Shown piece by piece: positions 12,597 to 22,989 of a stretch of 64,000 bases of DNA. Within the stretch, counting starts at the first letter, position 1; each line of letters starts with the position of its first letter. Source of the stretch: Diphasiastrum complanatum (taxonomy: Eukaryota; Streptophyta; Lycopodiopsida; Lycopodiales; Lycopodiaceae); the NCBI GenBank assembly GCA_029204225.1, contig CM055106.1:4074039-4138038 (forward strand). Reading direction: 5' to 3'. The notes under the pieces are model-generated. The model saw only the letters and a program-made list of their open reading frames with translations, was not told the DNA's origin and searched no databases. The position numbers and the translations under genes are program-made.

Positions 12597-12697
12597 TCTG
12601 CAAGATCGTGCGAGCACGATGGATTTCTCCTTTGGAAAGATCGATTGAGAGGACCTTCTGCAAGATCGCGCGAGCGCGATGGAGTTTTCCTTTGGAA
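12597..12697. repeat. Two 60-bp-spaced repeats with palindromic cores
   Basis: Two copies of about 40 bp (12597-12636 and 12657-12696) begin CTGCAAGATCG and end CTTTGGAA. Each contains a 16-nt dyad: ATCGTGCGAGCACGAT at 12605-12620 and ATCGCGCGAGCGCGAT at 12665-12680. The bases that differ between the cores are symmetric, so pairing is kept in both. No gene is assigned. Confidence 0.75.
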
Positions 12698-12699
12698 GC

Positions 12700-13350
12700 C
12701 TTGATTTAGCCCTTCACGACATGATCAAGTGCCAGCCATTGCTACACTGACTCACTCTTCCATTGTGACTCTTTTGCATCCACCAACATTTTAAGAATCA
12801 ATTCTAAAACTTGCAACTCTCCACGGACGTGTCATTATACGCAAGCTAATGCGAAAGAGAGCGAAAAAATAGCCACATTATGTTTTGAAACTATCTCAGA
12901 TTTTTCTCTACAAACTTTCTCACAGTCCCATCGACAGACTGCGCATTCAACAACAGATATGTGACCTGTAATGCCATCGCTCGATCACCACAAGTCTAGA
13001 CGTTCGCTGAAGCTTTCTAAAGAAGTCGTTGAGACATAATCGTTATTACACAGAAAGAGCTAGCGCAATCGATCGATCTAGAGGGAGACAAGGATACTGT
13101 GCCATAAAGATAAAGAAAGAGAGAGGAGCGATATACGACAAAGGATCAAGTGGCAAAAGACACACCCGAATGGGCATAGATAAATGGCGAGAGAGATAGA
13201 TGGAAAATGACATGTCATGATTTTAAAAAATTGATGACATGGATTTTTTGTTTTTTATTTTTTTAAATACTGACGTGGAATTTTCTCCTTCCAAAGAACT
13301 TTAAAATGGGTATTAGCTGGTCTTACAAAAATTTGAATCAATATTTTTTA
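12700..13350. other. No gene recognised
   Basis: AT-rich sequence up to the copia LTR remnant. Nothing coding or structural was seen. Confidence 0.45.
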
Positions 13351-13356
13351 CCATTT

Positions 13357-13688
13357 TTACTCCTCCTTTTGGATCTAATTGATTTTGAGATTGAGTGGAT
13401 TTTGAGTGTCATTGAATTTCTAGCTTTCTCTCTCTACCCGAGAGCTCATGATGGTTTTTCTCTCTCTACCCGAGAAGAGCAGCTTGTTTTTAGTTAGAAT
13501 ACTTTTGGAACACTTCCCACACGTGTGAGTGAGAGTTGGAAGTGATTGAATGCATGTAGTAGTGTGTTTTTGCCATAGAATCAAAGATAGATCTTGAATC
13601 TCAATCTAGTCTTGATCTTGGTGCATCTACACACCTTAGGAGATCACAAGTACATGTAGTGGACAATCCACACGTGTGAAATTCAACA
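13357..13688 (+). mobile_element. Truncated 5' LTR of copia element A
   Basis: About 330 bp nearly identical to the 3' portion of the LTR at 17607-18408 (five mismatches counted by eye). It ends in TTCAACA, directly followed by a primer-binding site. The first 470 bp or so of the LTR are missing, so the element is 5'-truncated and no target duplication can be read. It contains CACACGTGTG palindromes at 13518 and 13669. Confidence 0.88.
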
Positions 13689-13700
13689 TGGTATCAGAGC
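13689..13700 (+). other. Copia primer-binding site (initiator tRNA-Met type)
   Basis: TGGTATCAGAGC immediately follows the LTR end. It is the usual plant Ty1/copia site complementary to the 3' end of initiator methionine tRNA. Confidence 0.92.
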
Positions 13701-14339
13701 CTACCTAAGGTTACCATGCATTTTGATCCATTTGAGTGAAAACTATTCATCAATCTTGAGCTAGAAATTGTCAAGCCCCATTTTCCTAGCTATCTTGTTC
13801 AATTTTGGATTAAAAGAGATCAAAAGGACATTGATTGGGTCTGACCTGGTACTGTACGGAATCAGGTGCTCAGACACGTGTGAGGAACATCCAATTTCAG
13901 TTTGGGAGTTCTCTTTCATGTTTGATCCAAAAATCTTGCTAGATAGCTTGTTTTGAAGCTATTTTTGTCTAGTTTCTGATGCAATCAGTTTCATTCCATT
14001 TGGTTGAGCCAATCAAAAGTTATAAGCTTTTGAAGAGGGTTAGGTAGGGCACCTAGACCTGGGTGGACACATTTGGTTTGGTCAAAATATTGCTTGTTTG
14101 ATCCACAATCACAGTTGAATGCTTACCAATCTCATCTGTATGTGATCTAGGCACTGTTTTGAAATCTTAGCCATTTTGTTTCATGCAATATCATTGTATT
14201 TGAGTCAAATTTGGTTTCTTAGTGTATTTCACACGTGCTAAGAGTGTTTGATCCTAACTTTGCCCATTCTCCATCATTTGATGTGAAGTAGATCTAGTTT
14301 TGGAGAGATTGAGATAGCTAGGATTTGAGACGAGAGAAA

Positions 14340-14670
14340 AAGGAAAAAGGTTGAAGAGAACACAAGCAAACAAAACATTGTAGCTGGTGGGAGCATTGCT
14401 TTCACATCCGCAGTTCCTCAAGAATCATCTGGAGAATATGTAAGCAAGTGATTCAAGAACTACTTGTTACATGTAAGTGTGAAGCATGAACTGACTGCCT
14501 CCTACACTCCTGAGCATAATGGAGTTCCCAAAAGGGACAGTTGAACCATGGTTGAAAGTGCAAGAAGCATGTTGCACTTGAAAGGTTTGCCTACGAATTT
14601 GGGCAGAAGCAATCAGAATTTAGCATGAAAGACACATGACCCACTTGCCTTTGGTTTTTTTCCTGATTTC
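14340..14670 (+). pseudogene. Foreign copia integrase fragment inside element A
   Basis: Plus-strand text includes SGEYVSK, ELTASYTPEHNGVPKR and MVESARSMLHLKGLPTNL, the integrase stretch around the catalytic Glu (consensus GGEY...YTPQQNGVAER...TI.E.ARSML). It has stops and lies between the primer-binding site and gag, where no integrase belongs. It therefore entered by insertion or rearrangement. Its source appears to be another copia lineage. Confidence 0.72.
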
Positions 14671-14919
14671 AATAGGACTATTGTACAGAAGATCAATAGC
14701 CTTTACAACAAATAAAATTCAAAACAAGAAATGAAACGCATTACATGTATAGTGCAAATCATGAACTCAAAAATCATGAAAACAATGAGAAGGATTCCGC
14801 TTACAGAAATCTCTCAATCAAAAATCAGTTCTCAACAACTTCTACTCAAACAAGTAGATGCTAACAGACTAAACCTCAAAAAGATACTGCAAGCAGAATT
14901 AAGAAGATAAGCGACTTCA

Positions 14920-16578
14920 ATGAGTTCATACTTGTTGCAACCAAGTGAGAGATTGTCTACTTCCAATTATTCAATATGGAAGTTGAGGATGGAGTCCATC
15001 TTGATACTCCAAGATGTGATGGACATTGTACTTGGGATTGAGGAGGAGCCTCAAGTCCTTCAAGAAGTACAAAAATACAAGAAGAGAGCTAGGATGGCTC
15101 TCCACTACATTAAGATGAATGTCTCTAATGAGATATTGAGGGAGATTGGTGATTGTTCTACATCCAAGGAAGCTTGGGATTGTCTCAAGTCCATCTATGA
15201 GGCTAAGAACACCTCTAGGCTCCTCACTCTTAGAAATCAAATATTCCAAAGTAGTCAAAAGAGTGATGAGAGTGCATCTAATTATGTTTTGAGAGTCAAG
15301 GATATTCATAGGGAACTTGCATGTATTGGTGACTCAATCAATCAAAGTGAGCTAGTCCAAGTCATTCTCAATGGCTTGAGAGATGAATATGACAATCTTG
15401 TCCAATCCTATGCTATTAAGGAGGAGCTACCAAGTTTGGAGGCCCTTCAAACTGTGCTTATTTCTGAAGAATCAAGACAAGAGTACAAACTCTTGAGGAT
15501 GGACAAGCTATCACTCAATCATGATGATGGCAAAGTTCTATTTGCCAAGCACAAAGAGAGGAGTAAGAAGCAACACCATCACTTCTCTAATGACAAAGCT
15601 AAAGACCAAGATGGAGAGGAGGAGGATACCTCTCATGCTTCTAATTCAAATCTCAAGAAGAAGATGATCAAGTGCTTTTATTGTGGCAAGAAAGGCCATT
15701 ATGCCACCAATTGCTTCAAGAAGAAGAATCAACTCAATCAAGCCAACATCACCAATGAGAAAGAAGACTATATTGCAAGTGATGGAGAAGGCTCTCTTAT
15801 GGCATCAAGCTTCTCCTCTTCCACCTTCAACAAGGATGACTCATGGTATATTGATAGTAGAGCATCTTCACATATGTGTGGCTCCAAGAACTTTTTTTCA
15901 TCTATTATGCCTTATGATGGAGTCAAGAAGACCATATACTTTGCAAGTAGGCATGAGTGCAATATTAGAGGAGTAGGGATTATTCCCTTGAAGCTTGCAT
16001 CTTCTAAAGATCTCTTTCTCAACAATGTTCTTTTTGTTCCAAAGCTTACAAAGAACATCTTAAGTGTTGGCCAACTTCTTGATAGTGGCTTTGATGTCAA
16101 TTTCAATACTGACAATTGTGTGATTAAGAAGGATGGTGAGATCCTTGCATATGGATCAAGATTTGAAGGCATCTACAAATTGGATCCAAGTGAGAGTGCA
16201 AACTCTCTTGATGTTTCTTATATCTCCAATATTTCAAAGGAGGAGGATTACACAAGATGCACATATCTTCTCTCTTCAAGTATTATGGTGTATGATTATT
16301 CCTTATTATTCAAAGCATATGTTGAGAAGAAATTCTCATTGAAGATCAAAGCTTTGAGGAGTATTGGAGCTCTTGAAGGAATAGCACCATATGAAGTTTT
16401 ATTCAAGATGAAGCCTAAGGTTGATCACCTTAGTGAACTTGGTAGTGCTTGCTTTGCATATATTCCCTTGGAAACAAGAAGGAAGGATGATCCAAGCTCA
16501 TGGATCATGATTGGATACTCATCCATCAAGGAGGCCTTTAGTGTCTTTACACTCTATTTCAAATGTGATCGTGAATAG
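14920..16578 (+). CDS. Copia element A gag-protease polyprotein, internally deleted (552 aa)
   Basis: A long open frame. The N-terminal gag domain (about residues 1-230) starts with SNYSIWKLRMESIL and includes the KEAWDCLKSIYEAKNTSRLL helix region. A CCHC zinc knuckle CFYCGKKGHYATNC lies near residue 252. The aspartic protease site near 309 reads DSRASSHM where family members have DSGAS, so the catalytic Gly is Arg. LFVPKLTKNILSVGQLLD follows. After about residue 440 the integrase core is missing; the frame jumps to its C-terminal part (GIAPYEVLFKMKPK, SSWIMIGYSSIKEA). The frame survives the deletion. A functional particle protein is conceivable, but integration would need enzymes from another element. 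Confidence 0.88.
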   Translation: MSSYLLQPSERLSTSNYSIWKLRMESILILQDVMDIVLGIEEEPQVLQEVQKYKKRARMALHYIKMNVSNEILREIGDCSTSKEAWDCLKSIYEAKNTSRLLTLRNQIFQSSQKSDESASNYVLRVKDIHRELACIGDSINQSELVQVILNGLRDEYDNLVQSYAIKEELPSLEALQTVLISEESRQEYKLLRMDKLSLNHDDGKVLFAKHKERSKKQHHHFSNDKAKDQDGEEEDTSHASNSNLKKKMIKCFYCGKKGHYATNCFKKKNQLNQANITNEKEDYIASDGEGSLMASSFSSSTFNKDDSWYIDSRASSHMCGSKNFFSSIMPYDGVKKTIYFASRHECNIRGVGIIPLKLASSKDLFLNNVLFVPKLTKNILSVGQLLDSGFDVNFNTDNCVIKKDGEILAYGSRFEGIYKLDPSESANSLDVSYISNISKEEDYTRCTYLLSSSIMVYDYSLLFKAYVEKKFSLKIKALRSIGALEGIAPYEVLFKMKPKVDHLSELGSACFAYIPLETRRKDDPSSWIMIGYSSIKEAFSVFTLYFKCDRE

Positions 16579-17500
16579 AGATGTCATATTGCATGAAGAT
16601 TCAATCTTGGAAGTGGCTGAGATCAAGGCTTCTCAAGAAGCATCACAAGTTATCCTTTTTGAAGGTGGTGGTTATGATGGGGCCAATGTGTGAGGAGGAG
16701 TTTCTTCTTCATATGATTTCAAGAAGATCTTCAAGATGCATGGCCGAGTCTTTATGGCTCACCTTACATGGCAAAGAGGGGCATCTTTCATGTTGTATCT
16801 ACTACAACACATTCATATATGCTTCTCTTCCTTTGCTTGAAATGCTATCTTGCTTCATTGAATTTTTTGGATCTCAAAGTTCAAGAAAAGCTATACTAGT
16901 TTTGTATGATGCTTATGGTATGGACATGTTTCTTGTCATTATTGACTTAGATGTGTTTCCAATACTTTTTGAAAGCAAGATATTGTATTGTCAAAAGTAT
17001 GCTCTTGGTTCTAGTAAGAACAAGATTGAGCTTGGTACTCACTTTTTTGAAAATCATGTTTTCACATGTTTTGAGGCAAATTGTAAACTCCTCTTGAGAT
17101 TAAGTGAAGCATCCAAAGTGGACACTTACATCCTTGAGAGAGTAACTAGCCTAAAAAAGATCAATATATTCTTTGATATCAAGATTAGATCCATCATGGA
17201 TATAGTTCATTGTATGTGGACTAGTCAAGCTAGAAAGCATAATCTTGATAATCATCATTGTTTCACATCTTATGATCTTGATCTCCATGATCCTTATGAG
17301 GCTTGGAAGCCTCAGATTTCTCTATTTATGGTGCATCCATCATGCAAGTGGAACTTTCAAGGCAAATATCATCATCAAGCATGGAGGAAGCCCATGATAA
17401 TAGTGGCATATTGGTGGAGCACTCTTCAAAGGCATTGGCAAGAGATCTCTACCAAAGAGATCTTATCATGGATATGGTGAGGGTGCTGCTATGATGGATC
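16511..17500 (+). pseudogene. Residual pol region of copia element A
   Basis: The polyprotein continues in a shifted frame (VIVNRDVILHEDSILEVAEI from about 16560), then opens into a 299-codon frame (16581-17480) with little family resemblance. SSKNKIELGTHFFENHV near 17012 resembles the RNase H end of copia pol. The reverse transcriptase motifs are absent, so most of the RT/RNase H region is deleted or scrambled. Confidence 0.65.
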
Positions 17501-17591
17501 CCTTGGCTGATCTTCACTTCTTATGCATACCAAAGGATCCACTCAAAAAGATTCACAAACTTCTCAACTGATCTAGTGCCTTTCCAAGCTA

Positions 17592-17606
17592 TTTTTTGAG
17601 GAGGAG
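17592..17606 (+). other. Polypurine tract of copia element A
   Basis: TTTTTTGAGGAGGAG directly precedes the TGTGAGAAATTGGC start of the 3' LTR, as expected for the plus-strand priming site. Confidence 0.8.
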
Positions 17607-18408
17607 TGTGAGAAATTGGCAAAAATCTAGCTTGGTATTTTTTATGATAGAAGTTTGTAAGTGAATCTCACATGTGTGGAGGATGTTCCCACATGTGGAG
17701 AATTGTAAAGTAAATCAAAATGTTTGATATAGGGGTCTCATAGAATTTCATAGTCAAGCATTTAGGTGTAGGATGTTGATAGGGTCAAATTTGGCATAGA
17801 TGGCAAATTATCCATTTCCACTTGTAATGCCACTATTGAGCCAAAATAGAGCCAAACTTGTGCCAATTAGAGTGTAGACAAGTGTCATGCTTTTGTTTGA
17901 TGAAGCTTAAGAGGTGGAACCTTGTGAGGTCCAATAGAAAATTGAGGTGTGCTTGAACATAGTCCAATAGAATTTAGAGGTGCATGGATCAATGGTCCAA
18001 TAGGATTAAGAGGTGGCAAAGTGTGATCCAATCATAGTTAAGCATAGTGGTAGCTCATGAATCTATTAGTATCATTGTACTCCTCCTTTTGGATCTAATT
18101 GATTTTGAGATTGAGTGGATTTTGAGTGTCATTGAATTTCTAGCTTTCTCTCTCTACCCGAGAGCTCATGATGGTTTTTCTCTCTCTACCCGAGGAGAGC
18201 AGCTTGTTTTTACTCAGAATACTTTTGGAACACTTCCCACGCGTGTGAGTGAGAGTTGGAAGTGATTGAATGCATGTAGTAGTGTGTTTTTGCCATAGAA
18301 TCAAAGATAGATCTTGAATCTCAATCTAGTCTTGATCTTGGTGCATCTACACACCTTAGGAGATCACAAGTACATGTAGTGGACAATCCACACGTGTAAA
18401 ATTCAACA
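17607..18408 (+). mobile_element. 3' LTR of copia element A, about 802 bp
   Basis: It begins TGTGAGAAATTGGC after a polypurine tract and ends TTCAACA. Its last 330 bp match the truncated left LTR. It contains a short internal duplication (TTTCTCTCTCTACCCGAG twice, near 18145 and 18177) and several CACAYGTGTG palindromes. With the left LTR and primer-binding site it defines an element of at least 5.05 kb. Confidence 0.88.
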
Positions 18409-19080
18409 ACTTATTATTAGTTCTGAAGAGCTAATCCCTTGTATATTCTTCCACTCTGATATTCCCATTTCAGTAGGGATTGGCTTCACAATTTGAGTGC
18501 CCACAACTTTTTTTTGGACTTTGAGACACCCTGAGCAGGTTGGCCTTTTATTTGAAATGTTTCCCATTTATCAAAAATTTTATCAACAAGGGCCCACGTC
18601 TAAAGTCAAAGAAAAAAAATCATTTGATACGGAATTCAGGTAGTATTAAAATTCAGTTCAAAATTTTAGTCTGATAAAAACAATTTGAAAGGATTACAAC
18701 ATATATTATGACCAGAGCATTCCATGACGAGCATAGCAAAACAAATTATCTGGCCACTGCGAAAAGCAAGTTGAAAAAAATTATCATACTTTGTAAGGCT
18801 CTACGTAGGATTTTTCGAATCAAAAGACAGGTCTGTCTCTTGAGCACAGAGTGCTTTCAGCTCAAGTTGATTTACATCTCCTGCTTTGGAGACTCTCATG
18901 TATTCATTGTGCAAAAAAATGAATTCCTTGTATCACAGTCATCGTCATCCAGTAGTCTTGATCAATATTGTGGTCCCAAGCCAATAATTTCGCTTCTTCC
19001 ACTGTCAGGCCAACAAATGCAATGGCACTCACAGTTTGAAAGCTTGGAATATGGGAATACTCTTGAGATAATTGTTTTCA
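18409..19080. other. No confident gene
   Basis: This stretch holds the start of a 142-codon plus ORF (18708-19136) that resembles nothing I know and ends in a region with a better minus-strand reading. Probably non-coding. Confidence 0.4.
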
Positions 19081-20100
19081 GGCTTGTAAACTGTGTATGC
19101 CCTCAAGAACAAAAAAATGATATGAATCTAATATAGAAAAATCAGAATTTGCAACATCGTTGCATTCGTTGGGATCAACCAAAACACCAAAGGGAGTAAC
19201 TATGGCCTGTGTATGATCTTTAAATTTTATTTTTAAATTATGTACATGTGTTTCATTCGGTTCTCTAACTCCCATTGGCATGTCCTATTATTGGGTCTAC
19301 AGGTGGCCTATCACAGTGATTTATGTCTAAAATCAAAGTTGTTTCTTTTATTCTTTTTGTTTTATGGATATTCTCTCTTAATTTGGCAAGCTCAGAGTTG
19401 TCTTGTAAAGGGCAGATGGATGCACCAGGTAGCAACAGAGATGGTTCGGTGGCGGCTTTTTTGCTTTCAGCAGAAGGGATGGACTTATGGCGATGTGTAG
19501 CCATGGTCTTTGGGCGTGACTTAGGTCTAGTGGAAGAAGACTCAGAAATATTATGAGATCTTTTTTTTTGGGATGAGGGACAGCTACAGTTTCATCCTCA
19601 ACATTTTCAGAGGCCGACTTTGTGACCTAAGTAGTGGTAGAAGCGGGCTTGCGAGGTCCAATAGATATACCTTTTGAACTCCGTAATGAATAGACCGGAT
19701 CTTTTCCCTCAGCAATAGTAGGTAGAACCATTTTTAAGTATTGTTTCATGCTCTAGACAAAAACAAAAATCAGGTTTAAAATATAATGAGTAAAGGCTTA
19801 TATCTAAAAGTTTAAATAATTTTATGTCTAGTAACAACTATGCTAAGCATGAAACAAATGTAGACAAACATGACTAAAAATACGTTTTATAGTTACACAC
19901 CAAAGTAGCTAGAGCTTTATCCAAATAGGCTTTGATGGCCTCATCCTGGCAAAGTCAAATCTTTATCATAGTCTCGTTCAGAATGAAAATGTAATGAGAC
20001 TTATCCGTCTCCTTTGCAAGTATGTTCACAAAACCTTCTTCTTGATCCTCATCTAGTTGATCAGCAAGCAATCTCCCTTGAACTTTGAATTGTCAGTTAC
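19080..20100 (-). pseudogene. Unrecognised minus-strand coding traces
   Basis: Several stretches read like exons of one decayed protein: QLDEDQEEGFVNILAKETDK near 20060, then MKQYLKMVLPTIAEGKDPVY near 19750-19690 and a Pro/Lys-rich part. KSIPSAESKKAATEPSLLL lies near 19490, and VREPNETHVHNLKIKFKDHT with FGVLVDPNECNDVA near 19270-19150. The pieces change frame and are separated by AT-rich sequence that could be introns. No domain was recognised. They lie next to the DUF7869-like unit and could belong to the same mobile element. Confidence 0.35.
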
Positions 20101-20297
20101 TTTCTAGGCTTGTTGCTCATTTGCATTTAGTTGGTTTTTCTGTATACATCTATTGAGGTTCGCATAGGTTTTTATTTGTTCTATGACCAGCATAGGTTGC
20201 AGTTATATTTGCAGAGCACATTTAGTGTGGTGGTAACTATTTGAACGGGTCTATGCTTAGCATAAGTACATAGTTAAAAAAAAAAATTGAGGTCACG

Positions 20298-20780
20298 ATG
20301 TCAAGTAGTTCTACCTCTTCTATTCCAGTAGTTGTCACTCAATATGTTGCAACAAGTGCAACATCTTCATTTGACATTCCCAATGAAAGTTTTTTTTATA
20401 AAGCCACTCCTGAATCCGAACATGTTTTTGTAAATAATGTGGCATCCTCATCATTTACCCGTTCATCTTCTAAAATTCCTCAAGCAAGTACTTCTCAAGA
20501 AATGACGCTTGTAACTCAGCTTGTATCAAATCTTTTGACCTCATCCTCCTCTTCAGATACAGGCTCGGCACAACTAGAACATTGTTCTTTTGAACAAGTT
20601 GAATCATTGAGTGATGAGTCAAAAGCTTCAATTCACTCAATTACTGATTCTAGTAAATCAACAGATCCGCGTAAGTCTGTTGATCCGCGACGTTCAAGCT
20701 TTTCTCATGTTCGTAGCAGACTTTCTCAAAGTGATGTTCGTCGTGTTAAATCTAAAAGGGCTATATTCGTTAAAATTTAG
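20298..20780 (+). CDS. Ser/Thr-rich ORF of unknown function (160 aa)
   Basis: A plus-strand ORF starting MSSSSTSSIPVVVTQY. It is low in complexity and Ser/Thr-rich, with a basic Arg/Ser C-terminal part (DPRKSVDPRRSSFSHVRSRL). No known domain is visible. It lies upstream of the DUF7869-like reading on the same strand and could be the disordered N-terminal region of that protein, separated by frameshifts or introns. It may not be translated now. Confidence 0.35.
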   Translation: MSSSSTSSIPVVVTQYVATSATSSFDIPNESFFYKATPESEHVFVNNVASSSFTRSSSKIPQASTSQEMTLVTQLVSNLLTSSSSSDTGSAQLEHCSFEQVESLSDESKASIHSITDSSKSTDPRKSVDPRRSSFSHVRSRLSQSDVRRVKSKRAIFVKI

Positions 20781-20839
20781 AACCTTCTGAGGGTCCAGAA
20801 CATGCTGAGGTCGGAGCCAGAATTCTCAGTCATGAAATT

Positions 20840-22720
20840 CCAACACCTTCTCAACCAGTTTAAGCACCTACTAGTGTCACAGGTTCAATTTATAGATCAG
20901 ACTCCAAAAAAAAAAAATATAGGAGAGACATGAGATCCTCACCTGATTTAACGAATCGTCAAAAACAATTGATTACAAAATCTGAGATTTGAAAGGTACG
21001 AAATATTATTTCTGCTCATCCTATTGTTTGCAAAAGCTGAGTATTAGAGAAATGAAGAATTAAGATCAAACTTCGTTTTACGAAGTAAGGATGAGAGAAA
21101 TTACTATTTGTCTGCAACAGTGAGGCCAGACAAAAACTCATTTTTGTATTTTTTAAATGCTTTGGAGGTTTGTCTTTAAGTGTAGATGTGGTGATAAATG
21201 CAAAAACAATTCTTCTATCATATGGTTTGATCACTCTATCTGGTAAGCTTACAAAGCGGTCCACGCAATCGAAAACTCACGGCTTCAACGAATGCATGCA
21301 CGACTTCAAAAAAACCAAACATTATGGGGATCCTTACAGGGTCGAACTGTTTCTCCAGATGCTATAAATGCAACTGCATGGCTAAAGCATTTCATAGATG
21401 TGCATGGAGAAAAATTGCCTAATTTCTTATATTTTCACTTGCCGGATAATTTTACAAAATTAAAAATATTTTTGATGTATAAAGAGCTTGCAAAAACAAA
21501 AAATGTTTCCTATTTGAGTTACTCATATTTTCTTAGAATTTGGAAAAGAGATTTTGGACTGGTAAAGATTCTCAAAAAATCACAAATGACAGTATGCTCC
21601 ACTTGCGAGTTGTTAAAATCTGCAAAACAACTTGCAAAGACCAATGACGAGAAAGGTAAATATTAATCAAATTTGTCATTCATTTTAATACTTTTTGTTT
21701 TGAAAAAATTTATGTTGCAATCTTTTTTAACACCATTATGTTGCAATCTTTTTGAACACCATTATGGTATGATCTTTATTTTATTAAATAAGTGAATCTT
21801 TGTATTTTCAGTGGATGTTGCAAAAGTTCTTCAACTGCACATAGATCAACAAACAGTTGAAAGACAAAAGTTGGCCAAGCATCGACAGAAATGTTTGGAA
21901 TGTCCACAAAAATATCTGGGACTTGTTATTGATGGCATGGATCAAAAGAAAACAATGTTGTCTCATTTTGTCAGAGTGCCCAAAATTTTGAACGAGACAA
22001 ATTTTATTTAGGCTCATCTCGTTGGAGCACTTGTTTAATGGCACTTTGGAGTTCAAGGTCTTTTTTAATTATTCCAATGTTTGAAATGATCCAAATTTGA
22101 CGATCACCATTGTACATAAAATAATTTGCGAATTTGGTGAAAATCTTTCAGAAATACTTTATTTGTAGCTTGAAAACACTGCTAGGGAAAATAAAAATCA
22201 AACTGTTTTGGCATACTTGTCTATGCTAGTGGAGAAAAAAAAATTCAAAAAAGTAAAAATAGGATTTTTTGTTGGTAGGACATACCCACGATCAAATTGA
22301 TCAAATGTTTAGTTGCTTTTCTAAGAGGTTGAGACGCAAGAAAGCATTTTCATTACCAGTGCTTCAAAGCATTGTTGAGGAATCATATGTGCCAAAGCCA
22401 AACGTGTCATTAATCAGACACACATATGATTTTCGTGATTATGTTAAGGCATCCAACGAAACAGAGCGATGCGTAGCTAATATTAATGATATTAGCTTTT
22501 AGCACCAGTTTAAAATCAAATGTAACAAATCAGGCATTATATTATTATGGGACAAACTATTTTCAAATTCAGTTTCATGGCTACCTCTTGAAAGAGTTTG
22601 ATTTTTGCTTAACATTCCATCGACTCAAATCAAGCTTGTTGTATTGTCTCCCTTGTAGTCCTTGCTAGAAGAACAAAGGGCGCAAAGAGAACATCGTGAG
22701 ATTCATCCCCTCAATATTAT
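20840..22720 (+). pseudogene. DUF7869-like protein, decayed; possible transposase-type nuclease
   Basis: Plus-strand text, broken by stops and frame changes, follows the order I recall for DUF7869 proteins. It begins with TVCSTCELLKSAKQLA (near 21590), then an amphipathic HIDQQTVERQKLAKHRQK stretch and YLGLVIDGMDQKKTMLSHF (about 21912-21970). ENTARENKNQTVLAYLSML follows near 22170-22230, then VGHTHDQIDQMFSCFSKRL (about 22272-22330). The spaced acidic motifs (DGMDQ, ENT.RENKN, GHTH.QID) could be an RNase H-like or DDE catalytic triad; that is inference. An earlier stretch, KHFIDVHGEKLPNFLYFHLP, is intact at 21388-21450. The block at 21667-21810 may be an intron. No known host function. Confidence 0.6.
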
Positions 22721-22989
22721 CAAAAATGTACAATGTGGGACTCTCCTAAGCAGATGAAGGAACGGCCATGAAGTTTGATTCATCGACCCCACAGCAAATC
22801 GATTCATTTCCTTTGGAGGTCTTCACTTTGCAAAAAAAATCTCCAAGAAGTGCGAGTGCTGCTCCCCGCATGACTTTGTCTTTGACTTATTTTTTCTTTT
22901 AATTTCTCAACAAATTGTGTTAAAGAGGGTGATATGGTCGTCTGCAGCTTAGATGATATGCTTTTGCTGCTGCTTGTAGCCGTCCTAAT

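Noticed and set aside
16581-17480. 299-codon ORF as an independent gene
   Set aside because: It lies between the polyprotein and the 3' LTR of element A and ends with RNase H-like text, so it is residual pol sequence.
18708-19136. 142-codon plus ORF as a gene
   Set aside because: Composition is not protein-like and part of it lies opposite a more coherent minus-strand reading.
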